Of a stretch of 64,000 nucleotides of DNA, positions 40,503 through 49,553 are shown piece after piece. The position numbers and the translations under genes are program-made. Where the stretch lies: positions 1 through 64,000 of the forward strand of contig CAVPXP010000037.1 of assembly GCA_963709645.1 (NCBI GenBank), read 5' to 3'. The notes below the pieces were generated by a model that saw nothing but the letters and a program-made list of their open reading frames with translations, was not told the DNA's origin and did no database searches. Position 1 is the first letter of the stretch. Each line of letters opens with the position of its first letter. This stretch comes from DYRB01 sp963709645 (GTDB taxonomy: Bacteria > Pseudomonadota > Gammaproteobacteria > Chromatiales > Chromatiaceae).

Positions 40503-40518
40503 TGTGACGTAGTTCACA
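40503..40518. promoter_or_regulatory. perfect CRP-type palindrome upstream of PKD cytochrome 2
   Basis: TGTGACGTAGTTCACA is an exact TGTGA-N6-TCACA site, 22 bp upstream of the CTTAAG box. A one-mismatch copy is at the same distance in the paralogue's leader. Confidence 0.6.
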
Positions 40519-40575
40519 GAATCCGGCAGTATGCCGGGCGGGAAAGCCCGAGCCTGGGAACAGGAAGGGAGGCCC

Positions 40576-41919
40576 TCAAGTCGGTGACCGGAACGTCACC
40601 TCGACGCACAGCCCCCGGCCATCGTCGCCGTCCAGGAGTGAGATCTCAGCACCGTACAGCTCGCAAATCCGCTGGACTATGGAGAGCCCAAGCCCGGCGC
40701 CGGGTGCGGACTGACTATCCCGGCGATAGAACCGCTCCAGCACCCGCTCGCGGTCCGCTGCTGGAATACCGGGCCCAGAGTCGATCACCCGCAGGGCGAG
40801 TCGGCCCCTCGGTTCCGCCGCCGATACCCGTACCCGCCCGCCCTCGGGCGTGTACTTGATCGCGTTGTCGAGCAGGTTGGAGACCAGAATCCCCAAGGCC
40901 GAGGGGTCGATGGCAACCTCGTCTGGGTCACCCTCAGGTAGCGCAACGGTGACCGCAACCGACTTCTCGCGCGCGGCGACCTGCTTGTCCTCAACCGCCT
41001 GTACCACCGCATCGGCGAGGGGCGCGATACGGCATACCGATTCGGCGGCCTCCGGGTCCAGTCGGGCCAGCACCAGCAACTGCGAACAGAGGTGGGTCGC
41101 CCGGTCCACCCCCGAGATGAGCGCCTCCAACGCCTCCGTCCGCTCGGCCGGGTCCTTGCTGCGCATTGCGATCTGGGCATGGACCCGAATCACCGCGAGC
41201 GGTGTGCGGAGCTCATGCGAGGCGTCGGAGGCGAAGCGCCGTTCGGCCGACAATGCCTGATCGAGCTGCCCCATCAGGCCGTTGAGCGCATTGGTCAAGG
41301 GCTGGATCTCGGTGGGGACATTGGACTCGTCGATGGGGAGCAAGCGCTCCGCCGACCGCATGCCGATGGCACCGGCGAGGCGGCTGAGGGGCCGCAGGCC
41401 ATCGCTGACCGCAAACCAGATCAACAGCACCGTCAGCGGCAGTGACCACAGGATCGGCTGGAGGGCCTGGATGGTGAGGAACTCGATGAGTTCATGCCGG
41501 ATCGCGTAGCTTTGGGCAACGAAGAGGGTCTCATTGGGACGACTCGTGGCCAAGCCGTAGACCCGCCACTTGGTGTCCCCGATGTCGCGGTCGCTAAATC
41601 CCAGCGTTTCGGCCAGGGGTCCGTGCGGTGCGCCGCCGAAGGTACTGATGAGATCGCCCGCGCGCCAGAGCTGGAAGCTGATCTTGCTCTCGTAAGGGTG
41701 ATCCAGCGGCGACAAGACCTGCGGCAGGCCCTCCAGGTCGGGTAGATTGCCCGCCAGCGTGATCTGGCCCAGCACGCGAGCGGTCTGCGCCAACTGAGCG
41801 TCGAGCAGTTCGGCGACCTCATGGCCAGAGCGGTCGAGCGTGATGACGGCAACCGCAAGCCATACGGTTGTCCAAGACCCAAGCAAGAGTACCAGCAGCC
41901 GGTGGTGGATCGAGCTCAT
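40576..41919 (-). CDS. QseC/PmrB-like sensor histidine kinase
   Basis: 447 residues, frame intact. Transmembrane spans at about 7-27 and 155-177 bound a periplasmic sensor of about 125 residues. A short HAMP-like linker leads to HisKA (FASDASHELRTPLAVIRVHA), then the ATPase with SNLLDNAIKYTPEGG, DSGPGIP and GAGLGLSIV. The layout and order match QseC/TctE/PmrB kinases, which respond to metals, pH or small molecules. Its ATG overlaps the regulator stop (ATGA at 41916). Confidence 0.88.
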   Translation of the reverse strand: MSSIHHRLLVLLLGSWTTVWLAVAVITLDRSGHEVAELLDAQLAQTARVLGQITLAGNLPDLEGLPQVLSPLDHPYESKISFQLWRAGDLISTFGGAPHGPLAETLGFSDRDIGDTKWRVYGLATSRPNETLFVAQSYAIRHELIEFLTIQALQPILWSLPLTVLLIWFAVSDGLRPLSRLAGAIGMRSAERLLPIDESNVPTEIQPLTNALNGLMGQLDQALSAERRFASDASHELRTPLAVIRVHAQIAMRSKDPAERTEALEALISGVDRATHLCSQLLVLARLDPEAAESVCRIAPLADAVVQAVEDKQVAAREKSVAVTVALPEGDPDEVAIDPSALGILVSNLLDNAIKYTPEGGRVRVSAAEPRGRLALRVIDSGPGIPAADRERVLERFYRRDSQSAPGAGLGLSIVQRICELYGAEISLLDGDDGRGLCVEVTFRSPT

Positions 41920-42584
41920 GCACCCGGCCCCGATACGAGTCGGTAGCCGACACCCCGGACCGTTTGGATGCGGTCCTTGCCGAGTTTGCGGCGCAGGTGA
42001 TGGATGTGGACCTCCAACGCGTTGCTCTCGACCTCATCACCCCAGCCATAGGTTGCGGCCTGTAGGCGTGCGCGCGGCACCACCTGGTCCGGACTGCCGA
42101 GCAGGGTCTCCAACAATGCATACTCCCTCGGCGACAGGCACAGAAGCCGATCCCCGAGCGTCACCTGACGCCCGACGGAGTCCAGGGTCAAGTCTCCAAC
42201 CCGCAACACCGAACCGGAATTTCCCTGGCTGCGCCGCCTGAGGGCACGGATGCGAGCGCTGAGTTCGTCCAGATCGCAGGGCTTGATCAGATAGTCGTCC
42301 GCTCCCGCATCGAGACCCGCAACCCGTTCCGCCACCGCGTCCCGCGCCGTGAGGATCAGCACGGGCAGGCAGAAGCCGTCCCGGCGCAGATCGCGCAACA
42401 GGGCAAGCCCGTCGCGGCCGGGCAGGCCGAGGTCCAGGACCACCAAATCGAAGTGCTCGAGGCGAAGCGCATGCTCGGCCGCGGCGGCGTCCTGTACCCA
42501 GTCCGCGGCATAACCGTCCTGACCAAGCCCCGTCTTCAACCCCGCCCCCAGGGACGCGTCGTCTTCAACGATGAGTATGCGCAT
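41916..42584 (-). CDS. QseB/PmrA-like OmpR-family response regulator
   Basis: 222 residues. The receiver has the acidic pair in LIVEDDASLG, the phosphate-accepting Asp in VVLDLGLPGRDG and the Lys in DDYLIKPCDL. The C-terminal winged helix has LSPREYALLETLLGSPDQVV and HIHHLRRKLGKDRIQTVRGVGY. Closest in pattern to QseB, TctD and PmrA, whose operators are direct CTTAA repeats with an 11-bp period. Two such boxes in this window lie before the PKD cytochromes, so those are its likely targets. Confidence 0.88.
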   Translation of the reverse strand: MRILIVEDDASLGAGLKTGLGQDGYAADWVQDAAAAEHALRLEHFDLVVLDLGLPGRDGLALLRDLRRDGFCLPVLILTARDAVAERVAGLDAGADDYLIKPCDLDELSARIRALRRRSQGNSGSVLRVGDLTLDSVGRQVTLGDRLLCLSPREYALLETLLGSPDQVVPRARLQAATYGWGDEVESNALEVHIHHLRRKLGKDRIQTVRGVGYRLVSGPGA

Positions 42585-42616
42585 GGTGTCGTTTCGTGCC
42601 CTGCTCTATTGGCGGT

Positions 42617-43054
42617 TCAGGTCTCGATCCAGAAGGTGACTGGCCCGTCGTTGACCAGGCTGACCTGCATATCGGCACCGAAGCGGCCGGTCTCAACCAG
42701 CGGGTGGGCGACGCGAGCCCGCGCGACCAACCCGTCGAAAAGGTCGGCGCCCAACGCTGGCGGGGCAGCCGGGGTGAAGCTGGCCCGAGTCCCCTTGCGG
42801 GTGTCCGCGGCCAGGGTGAACTGAGGGACCAGGAGCAGGCCGCCGCCGATATCGCGCAGGCTCAGGTTCATCCGCCCCTGGGCGTCGGGGAAGACTCGGT
42901 AGCCGAGCAGGCGCTCCAGGAGGCGCTCGGCGCGCGCGGCGTCGTCGCCCCGCTGCACCCCCACCAGGACCAGCAGACCCCGGTCGATGGTCCCCAGAGT
43001 CAGACCGGCGACCTCGACCCGGGCGGAGCTCACCCGCTGGAGCAGCCCGATCAT
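42617..43054 (-). CDS. dtd: D-aminoacyl-tRNA deacylase
   Basis: 145 residues. It removes D-amino acids wrongly joined to tRNA. The two active-site motifs are LLVPQFTLAADTRKG (SQxTL-like, here PQFTL) and VNDGPVTFWIET (NxGPVT). The start MIGLLQRVSSARVEV is typical. It sits 8 bases after pip and 32 bases before the response regulator on the same strand, so typA, pip, dtd, the regulator and the kinase may be one transcript. Confidence 0.92.
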   Translation of the reverse strand: MIGLLQRVSSARVEVAGLTLGTIDRGLLVLVGVQRGDDAARAERLLERLLGYRVFPDAQGRMNLSLRDIGGGLLLVPQFTLAADTRKGTRASFTPAAPPALGADLFDGLVARARVAHPLVETGRFGADMQVSLVNDGPVTFWIET

Positions 43055-43062
43055 GACCGGAC

Positions 43063-44026
43063 TCAGCCCAGAAGGTGGGCGAGGCGGTCCGTCGCGGCGA
43101 CCAGGGCGGAGCGGATGCCGGGCTCAAAGGCGGCGTGGCCGGCGTCGGGGACGACATCGAGCTCCGCCGTCGGCCAGACCCGGTGCAGGTCCCAGGCAGA
43201 CCGCAGGGGACAGATTAGGTCGTAGCGGCCCTGGACGATGACGCCGGGGACGCCTGCCAGGTGGCGGGCGTCGCGCAGGAGCTGGTCGGGCTCCAGGAAT
43301 GCCTGGTTCACGAAGTAGTGGCACTCGATGCGCGCCAGACTGAGGGCGACATGCGGGTCGGCGAAATGGGCCTGGACGTCCGCGTTGGGCAGGAGCGTGG
43401 CGGTGCGCCCCTCCCAGATGGACCAGGCCTTGGCAGCGGCCATGCGCGCCACCTCATCGGTGCCGGTCAGGCGGCGATGATAGGCATGGAGCAGGTCCTC
43501 GCGCTCCTCAGCGGGGATCGGGGCAATGAAATCCTCCCACCAATCGGGAAAGACCCAGTTGGCCCCCTCCTGGTAGAACCAGCGGATTTCCGCCTCGCGG
43601 CAAAGAAAGATCACCGCGGACCACCAGGGCGAGAACGCGCTCCGGATGGGTCTCGGCGTAGGCCAGGGCCAGGGTCGAGCCCCAGGACCCGCCAAAGACC
43701 AGCCAGCGCTCAATGCCTAGCAGGGTGCGGATGCGCTCGCAGTCCGCCACCAGGTCCCAGGTGGTATTGTCGTTGAGGTCCGCGTGGGGTGTGGAGCGCC
43801 CGCTGCCGCGCTGATCGAACAGGACGATGCGGTAGCGGTCCGGGTCGAAGAAACGCCGATGCCCAGGCTCGCATCCGGCCCCGGGGCCACCGTGAAGAAA
43901 GACGGCGGGGATGCCGGCAGGATTTCCGCACTCCTCGACATAAAGGCTGTGGCGCTCGTCCACCGCCAGCCGGTGGCGGGCATAGGGCTCGATGGGCGGA
44001 TAGGGCCCTACGGCAATTCTGGTCAT
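43063..44026 (-). CDS. pip: proline iminopeptidase, one frameshift
   Basis: Alpha/beta hydrolase that removes N-terminal proline from peptides in the cytoplasm. Oxyanion HGGPGAG, nucleophile Ser in FGGSWGSTLALAY, acid in VQGRYDLICP and His in DAGHAAFEPG are all present. A shift near 43620 joins ERVLALVV to the FLCREAEIRWFYQEGANWVF segment; undone, the protein is about 320 residues, the usual length. The ATG at 44026 overlaps the typA stop. Confidence 0.88.
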
Positions 44027-45840
44027 GACTGCCCGCGCCCGGCGCGCTTGCGGTCGTTCTCCGTGAGGTGGCGTTTGCGAATGCGGATCGCCGCCGGGGT
44101 GATCTCCACCAGCTCGTCGTCCTCGATGAACTCCAGGGCCTGTTCCATGGTAAAGCGGATCGGCGGGGTCAGAATGATGTTCTCGTCCGTGCCGGAGGCA
44201 CGCACGTTGGTGAGCTGCTTGCCCTTGAGCGGGTTGACGGTGAGGTCGTTCTCCCGAGAGTGCATGCCGACCACCTGGCCCTCGTAGACGTCCTCGCCGG
44301 GGGCGACGAACAGGCGCCCGCGGTCTTGGAGGTTGAACAGGGAATAGCCCAGCACCTTGCCGGTCCCGTTGGAGATCAGGGCCCCGTTGCGGCGCTTGTT
44401 GATACCGCCCTGCTGCACCGGGCCATAGTGGTCAAAGACGTGGTAGATGAGGCCGGAGCCCGATGTGATGGTGAGGAACTCGGTTTGGAAGCCGATGAGC
44501 CCGCGGGAGGGGACCATATAGTCCAGCCGCACCCGCCCGCGCCCGTCCGGCATCATGTCCCGCAGCTCGCCCTTGCGCGCCCCCATGGCCTCCATGACCG
44601 CGCCCTGGTTGACCTCCTCCACGTCCACCGTGACCTGCTCGTAGGGCTCGCAGATCTCGCCCTCGACCTCGCGGAAGATGACCTCCGGCCGCGAGACAGC
44701 CATTTCGTGCCCCTCCCGGCGCATGTTCTCCAGCAGGATCGACAGATGCAGCTCGCCGCGGCCGGAGACCCGGAACTTCTCCGGGTCGTTGCCTTCCTCC
44801 ACCCGCAAGGCCACGTTGTGAATCAGCTCGCGCTCCAGCCGCTCCTTGAGCTGGCGCGAGGTCAGGTACTTGCCGCTTTTCCCGGCGAAGGGAGAGCTGT
44901 TCACCTGGAAGGTCATGCTCACCGTGGGCTCGTCCACCGTGAGCGCCGGCAGGGCCTGGGGGTGTTCCGGGTCGCACAGGGTGTCGGAGACATTGGGGGC
45001 CTCGATGCCGGTGATGGCGACGATGTCCCCGGCGCTGGCCTGCTCCACCTCGACCCGTTGCAGCCCCATGTAGCTGAAGACCTGGCCGATCTTGCCGCGG
45101 TGGACTTCTCCATCCCGCGCGATCTGCAGCACCTGCTGATTGCGCCGCACCGCGCCCCGGGCGATGCGTCCGACGGCGATGGCACCGACGTAGCTGGAAT
45201 AGTCCAGCGTCGAGATCTGCATCTGGAAGGGACCGTCCGGGTCGACCGGCGGGCGCGGGGTGTGCTCCACGATGGCCTGGAACAGGGGCTGCATGTCGCC
45301 CTCCCGGACCGAGTCGTCGAGCCCGGCGTAGCCCCCCAGCGCCGACGCGTAGACGATGGGGAAGTCGAGCTGGTGGTCGCTCGCCCCCAGCCGGTCGAAG
45401 AGGTCGAAGACCTGGTCGACGACCCAGGAAGGGCGCGCGCCGTCGCGGTCGATTTTGTTGACCACCACGATGGGCCGCAAACCGTGGTTGAAGGCCTTTT
45501 GGGTCACGAATCGGGTCTGGGGCATGGGCCCCTCCACCGCGTCCACCAGGAGCAGCACCGAATCGACCATGGACAGGACACGCTCAACCTCGCCGCCAAA
45601 ATCCGCGTGCCCGGGGGTATCGACGATGTTGATCCGATAATCGCCCCAGCGGATGGCAGTATTCTTCGAGAGGATGGTAATGCCCCGCTCCTTCTCGATC
45701 TCGTTGGAGTCCATGACCCGCTCCACGGGCCCGAAGCGATCGCCGAGGGTGCCGGATTGCTGAAGGAGCTGGTCGACCAGGGTCGTCTTGCCATGGTCGA
45801 CATGGGCGATGATGGCGATGTTGCGCAGGTTCTCGATCAC
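44023..45840 (-). CDS. typA: translational GTPase TypA/BipA
   Basis: 605 residues from a GTG at 45840 (VIENLRNIAIIAHVDHGKTT). It is a ribosome-binding GTPase acting in 50S assembly and stress. G1 AHVDHGKTT, G3 DTPGHADFGGEV and G4 VNKIDRDGARP are present, then EF-G-like domains III and V and the BipA C-terminal domain (LISNGTGKVLGYSLFNLQDRG). The long upstream open extension to 45987 was not used because homology starts at the GTG. Confidence 0.95.
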   Translation of the reverse strand: MIENLRNIAIIAHVDHGKTTLVDQLLQQSGTLGDRFGPVERVMDSNEIEKERGITILSKNTAIRWGDYRINIVDTPGHADFGGEVERVLSMVDSVLLLVDAVEGPMPQTRFVTQKAFNHGLRPIVVVNKIDRDGARPSWVVDQVFDLFDRLGASDHQLDFPIVYASALGGYAGLDDSVREGDMQPLFQAIVEHTPRPPVDPDGPFQMQISTLDYSSYVGAIAVGRIARGAVRRNQQVLQIARDGEVHRGKIGQVFSYMGLQRVEVEQASAGDIVAITGIEAPNVSDTLCDPEHPQALPALTVDEPTVSMTFQVNSSPFAGKSGKYLTSRQLKERLERELIHNVALRVEEGNDPEKFRVSGRGELHLSILLENMRREGHEMAVSRPEVIFREVEGEICEPYEQVTVDVEEVNQGAVMEAMGARKGELRDMMPDGRGRVRLDYMVPSRGLIGFQTEFLTITSGSGLIYHVFDHYGPVQQGGINKRRNGALISNGTGKVLGYSLFNLQDRGRLFVAPGEDVYEGQVVGMHSRENDLTVNPLKGKQLTNVRASGTDENIILTPPIRFTMEQALEFIEDDELVEITPAAIRIRKRHLTENDRKRAGRGQS

Positions 45841-46085
45841 AGACTGGAACTCCAATTTGGAAAATAGCTGGGGCAGTCCAGCTTGGGACCGTCCGTGCAC
45901 AGAGGGGATACCCGCCGGCACATCGGGGCTGCCGGACCGGAGGTCGAGCGTCAGTGTCCTCCGCCATCCCCGCCCATGGCCGGCCATCGGGCGTTCAGGC
46001 TAAGGCTCCACCTAACCAGGGCAGCAGGGCCCCGCCCAGCGAAAACGGCGCAGTATAACCGAGTCGGCGCTGTCTCGGCCTGGGC

Positions 46086-46730
46086 TCAGTCGAACTGGAG
46101 GATGTCGGTGGCCTTGTTGGGCTTGAGGCGGAAGAGGTCGTCCTGGAGGCTTGGGTTGCGTTTGGTCCCGGCGAACAGGAGCTGCGTCACCTGACCGAAG
46201 CTGTCTTCCATGATGAGGTTGCGGAGGTCCTTGCCCTCGAAGCCGATCTGGATCGCCTGGACCTCGGTGTCCTGAGCCTTGGGGCGCAGCTCGATCCATT
46301 CCAGGCCGTCGCTGGACGGCAGGTCCTTGATGGAAAAATCCCGATCAATGGGCGCGCCGCCCGCCAGCAGCAGGGCAGGCGTCCCGGCCAGGGCCTTGGC
46401 CTGATCCTGGTGGGAGACCTGCTCCAGCTCCACGTCGTAGACATAGACCCGATCACCGTCGGCCACGATGATCTGCTCGCCGGGCTTTCGGTATTCCCAG
46501 CGGAACTTCCCCGGGCGCTTGAGATAGAAGGCGCCGCTCGATTCGGCCATGGCGCTGTGGTCTGCGTTAAAGGTGACCTGCTCGAAGTCCGAGGACAGGG
46601 TGTCAAGACCCTTGAGATAGTCCGTGAGGATCTGACCTGGGTTCGCGGCATGGGCGCACAGGGGGAGCGACAGCAGCGCCGCAAGAACGAGGGCAGGGAT
46701 TCGGGTGAGGGCCAAGGCTGGGTACTCCAC
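46086..46730 (-). CDS. lolA: outer-membrane lipoprotein carrier LolA
   Basis: About 214 residues from a GTG at 46730 with a signal peptide ending SLPLCAHAAN. LolA takes lipoproteins from LolCDE and ferries them across the periplasm. Family segments: LKGLDTLSSDFEQVTFNAD, GAFYLKRPGKFRWEYRKPGE, IIVADGDRVYVYDVELEQVS and the C-terminal FRLKPNKATDILQFD. Downstream of ftsK in the usual ftsK-lolA order. Confidence 0.92.
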   Translation of the reverse strand: MEYPALALTRIPALVLAALLSLPLCAHAANPGQILTDYLKGLDTLSSDFEQVTFNADHSAMAESSGAFYLKRPGKFRWEYRKPGEQIIVADGDRVYVYDVELEQVSHQDQAKALAGTPALLLAGGAPIDRDFSIKDLPSSDGLEWIELRPKAQDTEVQAIQIGFEGKDLRNLIMEDSFGQVTQLLFAGTKRNPSLQDDLFRLKPNKATDILQFD

Positions 46731-46850
46731 GCGTCTGTGCGCGTCCGGGTGAATCGAAAGGTCGCGGGCACGCATTCCGAGCCGCTTCGCAGCGCATTGA
46801 GAGAAAGAGGACAGGATTGCCGTCGATCGGCGCGGCCGTTCAGACCCGCG

Positions 46851-49328
46851 CTAGTCGTCCACTGGCATCGGCGCCAGGACCTCCCGGTTGCCATTGGTCT
46901 CGGCTGCGCCCACGAGACCGATGCGCTCCATCTCCTCGACCATACGCGCGGCCCTGTTGTAGCCGATCTTGAAACGCCGCTGAACCCCCGAAATGGAGGC
47001 GCGCCGGGATTCCACAACAAACTGCACTGCCTCGTCGAACAGCGGGTCCTGATCTTCGACGTCGCCGCCGCCGCGTGGTTCCGGGTCGATCCCTGGGATG
47101 GCCTCGCCGGGGTCCTGGAGGATGTTCTTGATGTAGTCCGGCTTGCCGAGCTGCTTGAGGAAGCTCACCACCCGGTGGACCTCGTGGTCGTCGACGAAGG
47201 CGCCGTGGACGCGCTGCGGGATGCTGGTCCCCGGGGGCAGGTAGAGCATGTCCCCGTGGCCGAGGAGCTGCTCGGCCCCCATCTGGTCGAGCACGGTGCG
47301 CGAGTCGACCCGGGCGGAGACCTGGAAGGCCACGCGGGTGGGGATATTCGCCTTGATCAGACCGGTCAGGACATCCACGGAAGGCCGCTGGGTGGCGAGC
47401 AGCAGATGGATGCCGGAGGCACGGGCCTTCTGCGCCAGGCGGGCGATGAGCTCCTCCACCTTCTTGCCGACTACCATCATCATGTCCGCCAGCTCGTCGA
47501 TGATCACGACGATGTACGGGAGGTGGGTCAGCACCGGTCGTTCCACGCCCTCCTCTCCGAACAGCCCGCCGTCCGCGGGGACCCAGGTCGGGTCCGGGAT
47601 GGGCTCGCCGGCCCCCTCAGCGTCCGCCACCTTGCGGTTGTAGCCGCCGATGTTGCGCACGCCGAGTCGGGACATCAGCCGGTAGCGGCGCTCCATCTCG
47701 CCCACGCACCACCGCAGGGCGTTGGCCGCCTCCTTCATGTCGGTCACCACGGGCGTGAGCAGGTGCGGTATGCCCTCGTAGACCGAGAGCTCGAGCATCT
47801 TAGGGTCGACCATGATGAGACGCACGTCCTTGGGGCCGGCCTTGTAGACCAGACTCAGGATCATGGCGTTGATGGCCACCGACTTGCCCGAGCCCGTGGT
47901 GCCCGCGATCAGGGCATGGGGCATGCGGCCGAGATCCGCGACCACGGGACTGCCGGAAATGCTGGAGCCGAGCGCCAGGGTCAGGGGCGACTTCGCCTCC
48001 TGGTAGACCGAAGCCGAGAGGATCTCGCTCAGGTAGACGATTTCCCGATGCTCGTTGGGGATCTCGAGCCCGATCACCGACTTGCCCGGTATGACCTCAA
48101 CTACGCGCACGCTCACGGTCGACAGGGCGCGGGCGATGTCCCTGGCAAGCCCGACAATCTTACTTGCCTTGGTGCCGGGGGCAAGCTGCAGCTCAAAGAG
48201 CGTCACCACCGGGCCCGGAAGGACGTCCACCACCTGGGCCGTGACGCCAAAGTCCGCCAGAATGGTCTCGACCTGCCGGGACAGATTCTGGAGCACGCCC
48301 TCGGAGTACCCCTTGCCGCTCTTGCGGGCGGGGTCGAGCAGCTCCAGCGGGGGGTGCAGGGTGTCCGCGGAGAAGACTGGCGGCAGGGGAAGCTGGCGTT
48401 CGTCTGCCGACGCCGGCTTGCGCCGTTTCGTAGCGTGCCCCGCGGTCTTGTCGCTGAGCATCAGCCCCGGAATCAGGTCCGAGAGGCTGGCGCCCATCGC
48501 GTGAGGCCCGCCGTCGCGATCGGCCGGTGCGCCGAGCAAGGCCTCGACGTCGAGGTCCCGGGGCAACGCAGGCGATAGGCGGGGCTCCCGTCGCCGTCGG
48601 CGGGCAGGCCCGGCCTCGATGTCCTCAGCTTCGGACACCTCCGGCTCTTCATCGTCGCTGGACCCGGCCCACCGCAGCCTCCCGGTCAACGATGCAGCGG
48701 CGTCGAAGACCCTGGCCTGGACCCAGCCGAGCGCCGTCAGCACGGCGCCACCGACGGCGTCCAGCAGGGCGAGCCAGGAGATGCCGGAAAAAAGACTGAC
48801 GCCGACAAACAAGGCCCCGCCCAACAACATCGTCGCCCCTTTTGGATTGAAGCCAGCGACCATCGTATCGCGCAATAGCAACCCCAAACCGCCACCGACC
48901 CCGAGCGGGAGATCCTGCGGCCCGTAGCTCGAAAGGTGCATGGTCGCAAAGGCGCTGCCGGCAGCGACAGTCATCACGAACCCAAGCCACCGGATGGTCA
49001 GGAGGTAGAAGCGGTTCTCGCCCTCGCCGCGGCGGCTGCGGAAGACCTGGTAGGCACTCCAGGCCAGCGCGAGCGGCACCAGGTAGGCAAAGACACCGAA
49101 CAGGCTCAGGGTCACATCGGCGAACCAGGCGCCGACAAGCCCCGTCGGGTTGGCCACCTCATCCGTGTGGCCGGCATAGGACCAACCCGGGTCGTCCTTT
49201 ACATAGTTCACCAGGGCCAGAACCAGGAAAACCGCAACGACGAAGAGCGCCCACATGGCGACCTCACGGATGGCCCGCTCAACATGATCACCAAAGGTCA
49301 ATACACCAATACGGGTCGCCTGAGCCAC
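46851..49328 (-). CDS. ftsK: DNA translocase FtsK
   Basis: 825 residues. Four or five N-terminal membrane segments (about residues 22-190) anchor it at the septum. A proline/charged linker precedes the motor with Walker A (IAGTTGSGKSVAINAMI) and Walker B (VVIIDELADMMMV). The C-terminal gamma domain (RRASISGVQRRFKIGYNRAA) reads KOPS sites and activates XerCD. The linker is shorter than in E. coli. The frame is intact across 2.5 kb, in contrast with other long genes here. Confidence 0.95.
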   Translation of the reverse strand: MAQATRIGVLTFGDHVERAIREVAMWALFVVAVFLVLALVNYVKDDPGWSYAGHTDEVANPTGLVGAWFADVTLSLFGVFAYLVPLALAWSAYQVFRSRRGEGENRFYLLTIRWLGFVMTVAAGSAFATMHLSSYGPQDLPLGVGGGLGLLLRDTMVAGFNPKGATMLLGGALFVGVSLFSGISWLALLDAVGGAVLTALGWVQARVFDAAASLTGRLRWAGSSDDEEPEVSEAEDIEAGPARRRRREPRLSPALPRDLDVEALLGAPADRDGGPHAMGASLSDLIPGLMLSDKTAGHATKRRKPASADERQLPLPPVFSADTLHPPLELLDPARKSGKGYSEGVLQNLSRQVETILADFGVTAQVVDVLPGPVVTLFELQLAPGTKASKIVGLARDIARALSTVSVRVVEVIPGKSVIGLEIPNEHREIVYLSEILSASVYQEAKSPLTLALGSSISGSPVVADLGRMPHALIAGTTGSGKSVAINAMILSLVYKAGPKDVRLIMVDPKMLELSVYEGIPHLLTPVVTDMKEAANALRWCVGEMERRYRLMSRLGVRNIGGYNRKVADAEGAGEPIPDPTWVPADGGLFGEEGVERPVLTHLPYIVVIIDELADMMMVVGKKVEELIARLAQKARASGIHLLLATQRPSVDVLTGLIKANIPTRVAFQVSARVDSRTVLDQMGAEQLLGHGDMLYLPPGTSIPQRVHGAFVDDHEVHRVVSFLKQLGKPDYIKNILQDPGEAIPGIDPEPRGGGDVEDQDPLFDEAVQFVVESRRASISGVQRRFKIGYNRAARMVEEMERIGLVGAAETNGNREVLAPMPVDD

Positions 49329-49553
49329 TGATCTTGCCCTCCAAAAGTTCGGCCAATTATAGCCTTGCCCCGGTTTCCTCGCGCGCCTTCCCGCGCCGAA
49401 GACGCGTTCAACACCAGTCGACGCATATCCCGCGAACGAGTCGGCCGCCGCAACCTTTGGGACAAACCCGAAAAGACCACGTGTTTCAAGGGCTGAGGGG
49501 GGTGATGGGAACCCGCGTCTCGTCTCGCTCGACGCCCGGCCAATACCACTGAT

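Noticed and set aside
44068..45867. 599-codon plus-strand open frame opposite typA
   Set aside because: Antisense to an intact, fully conserved TypA; no recognisable domain.
46410..48578. 722-codon plus-strand open frame opposite ftsK and lolA
   Set aside because: Antisense to intact FtsK; composition typical of a reverse-strand shadow.
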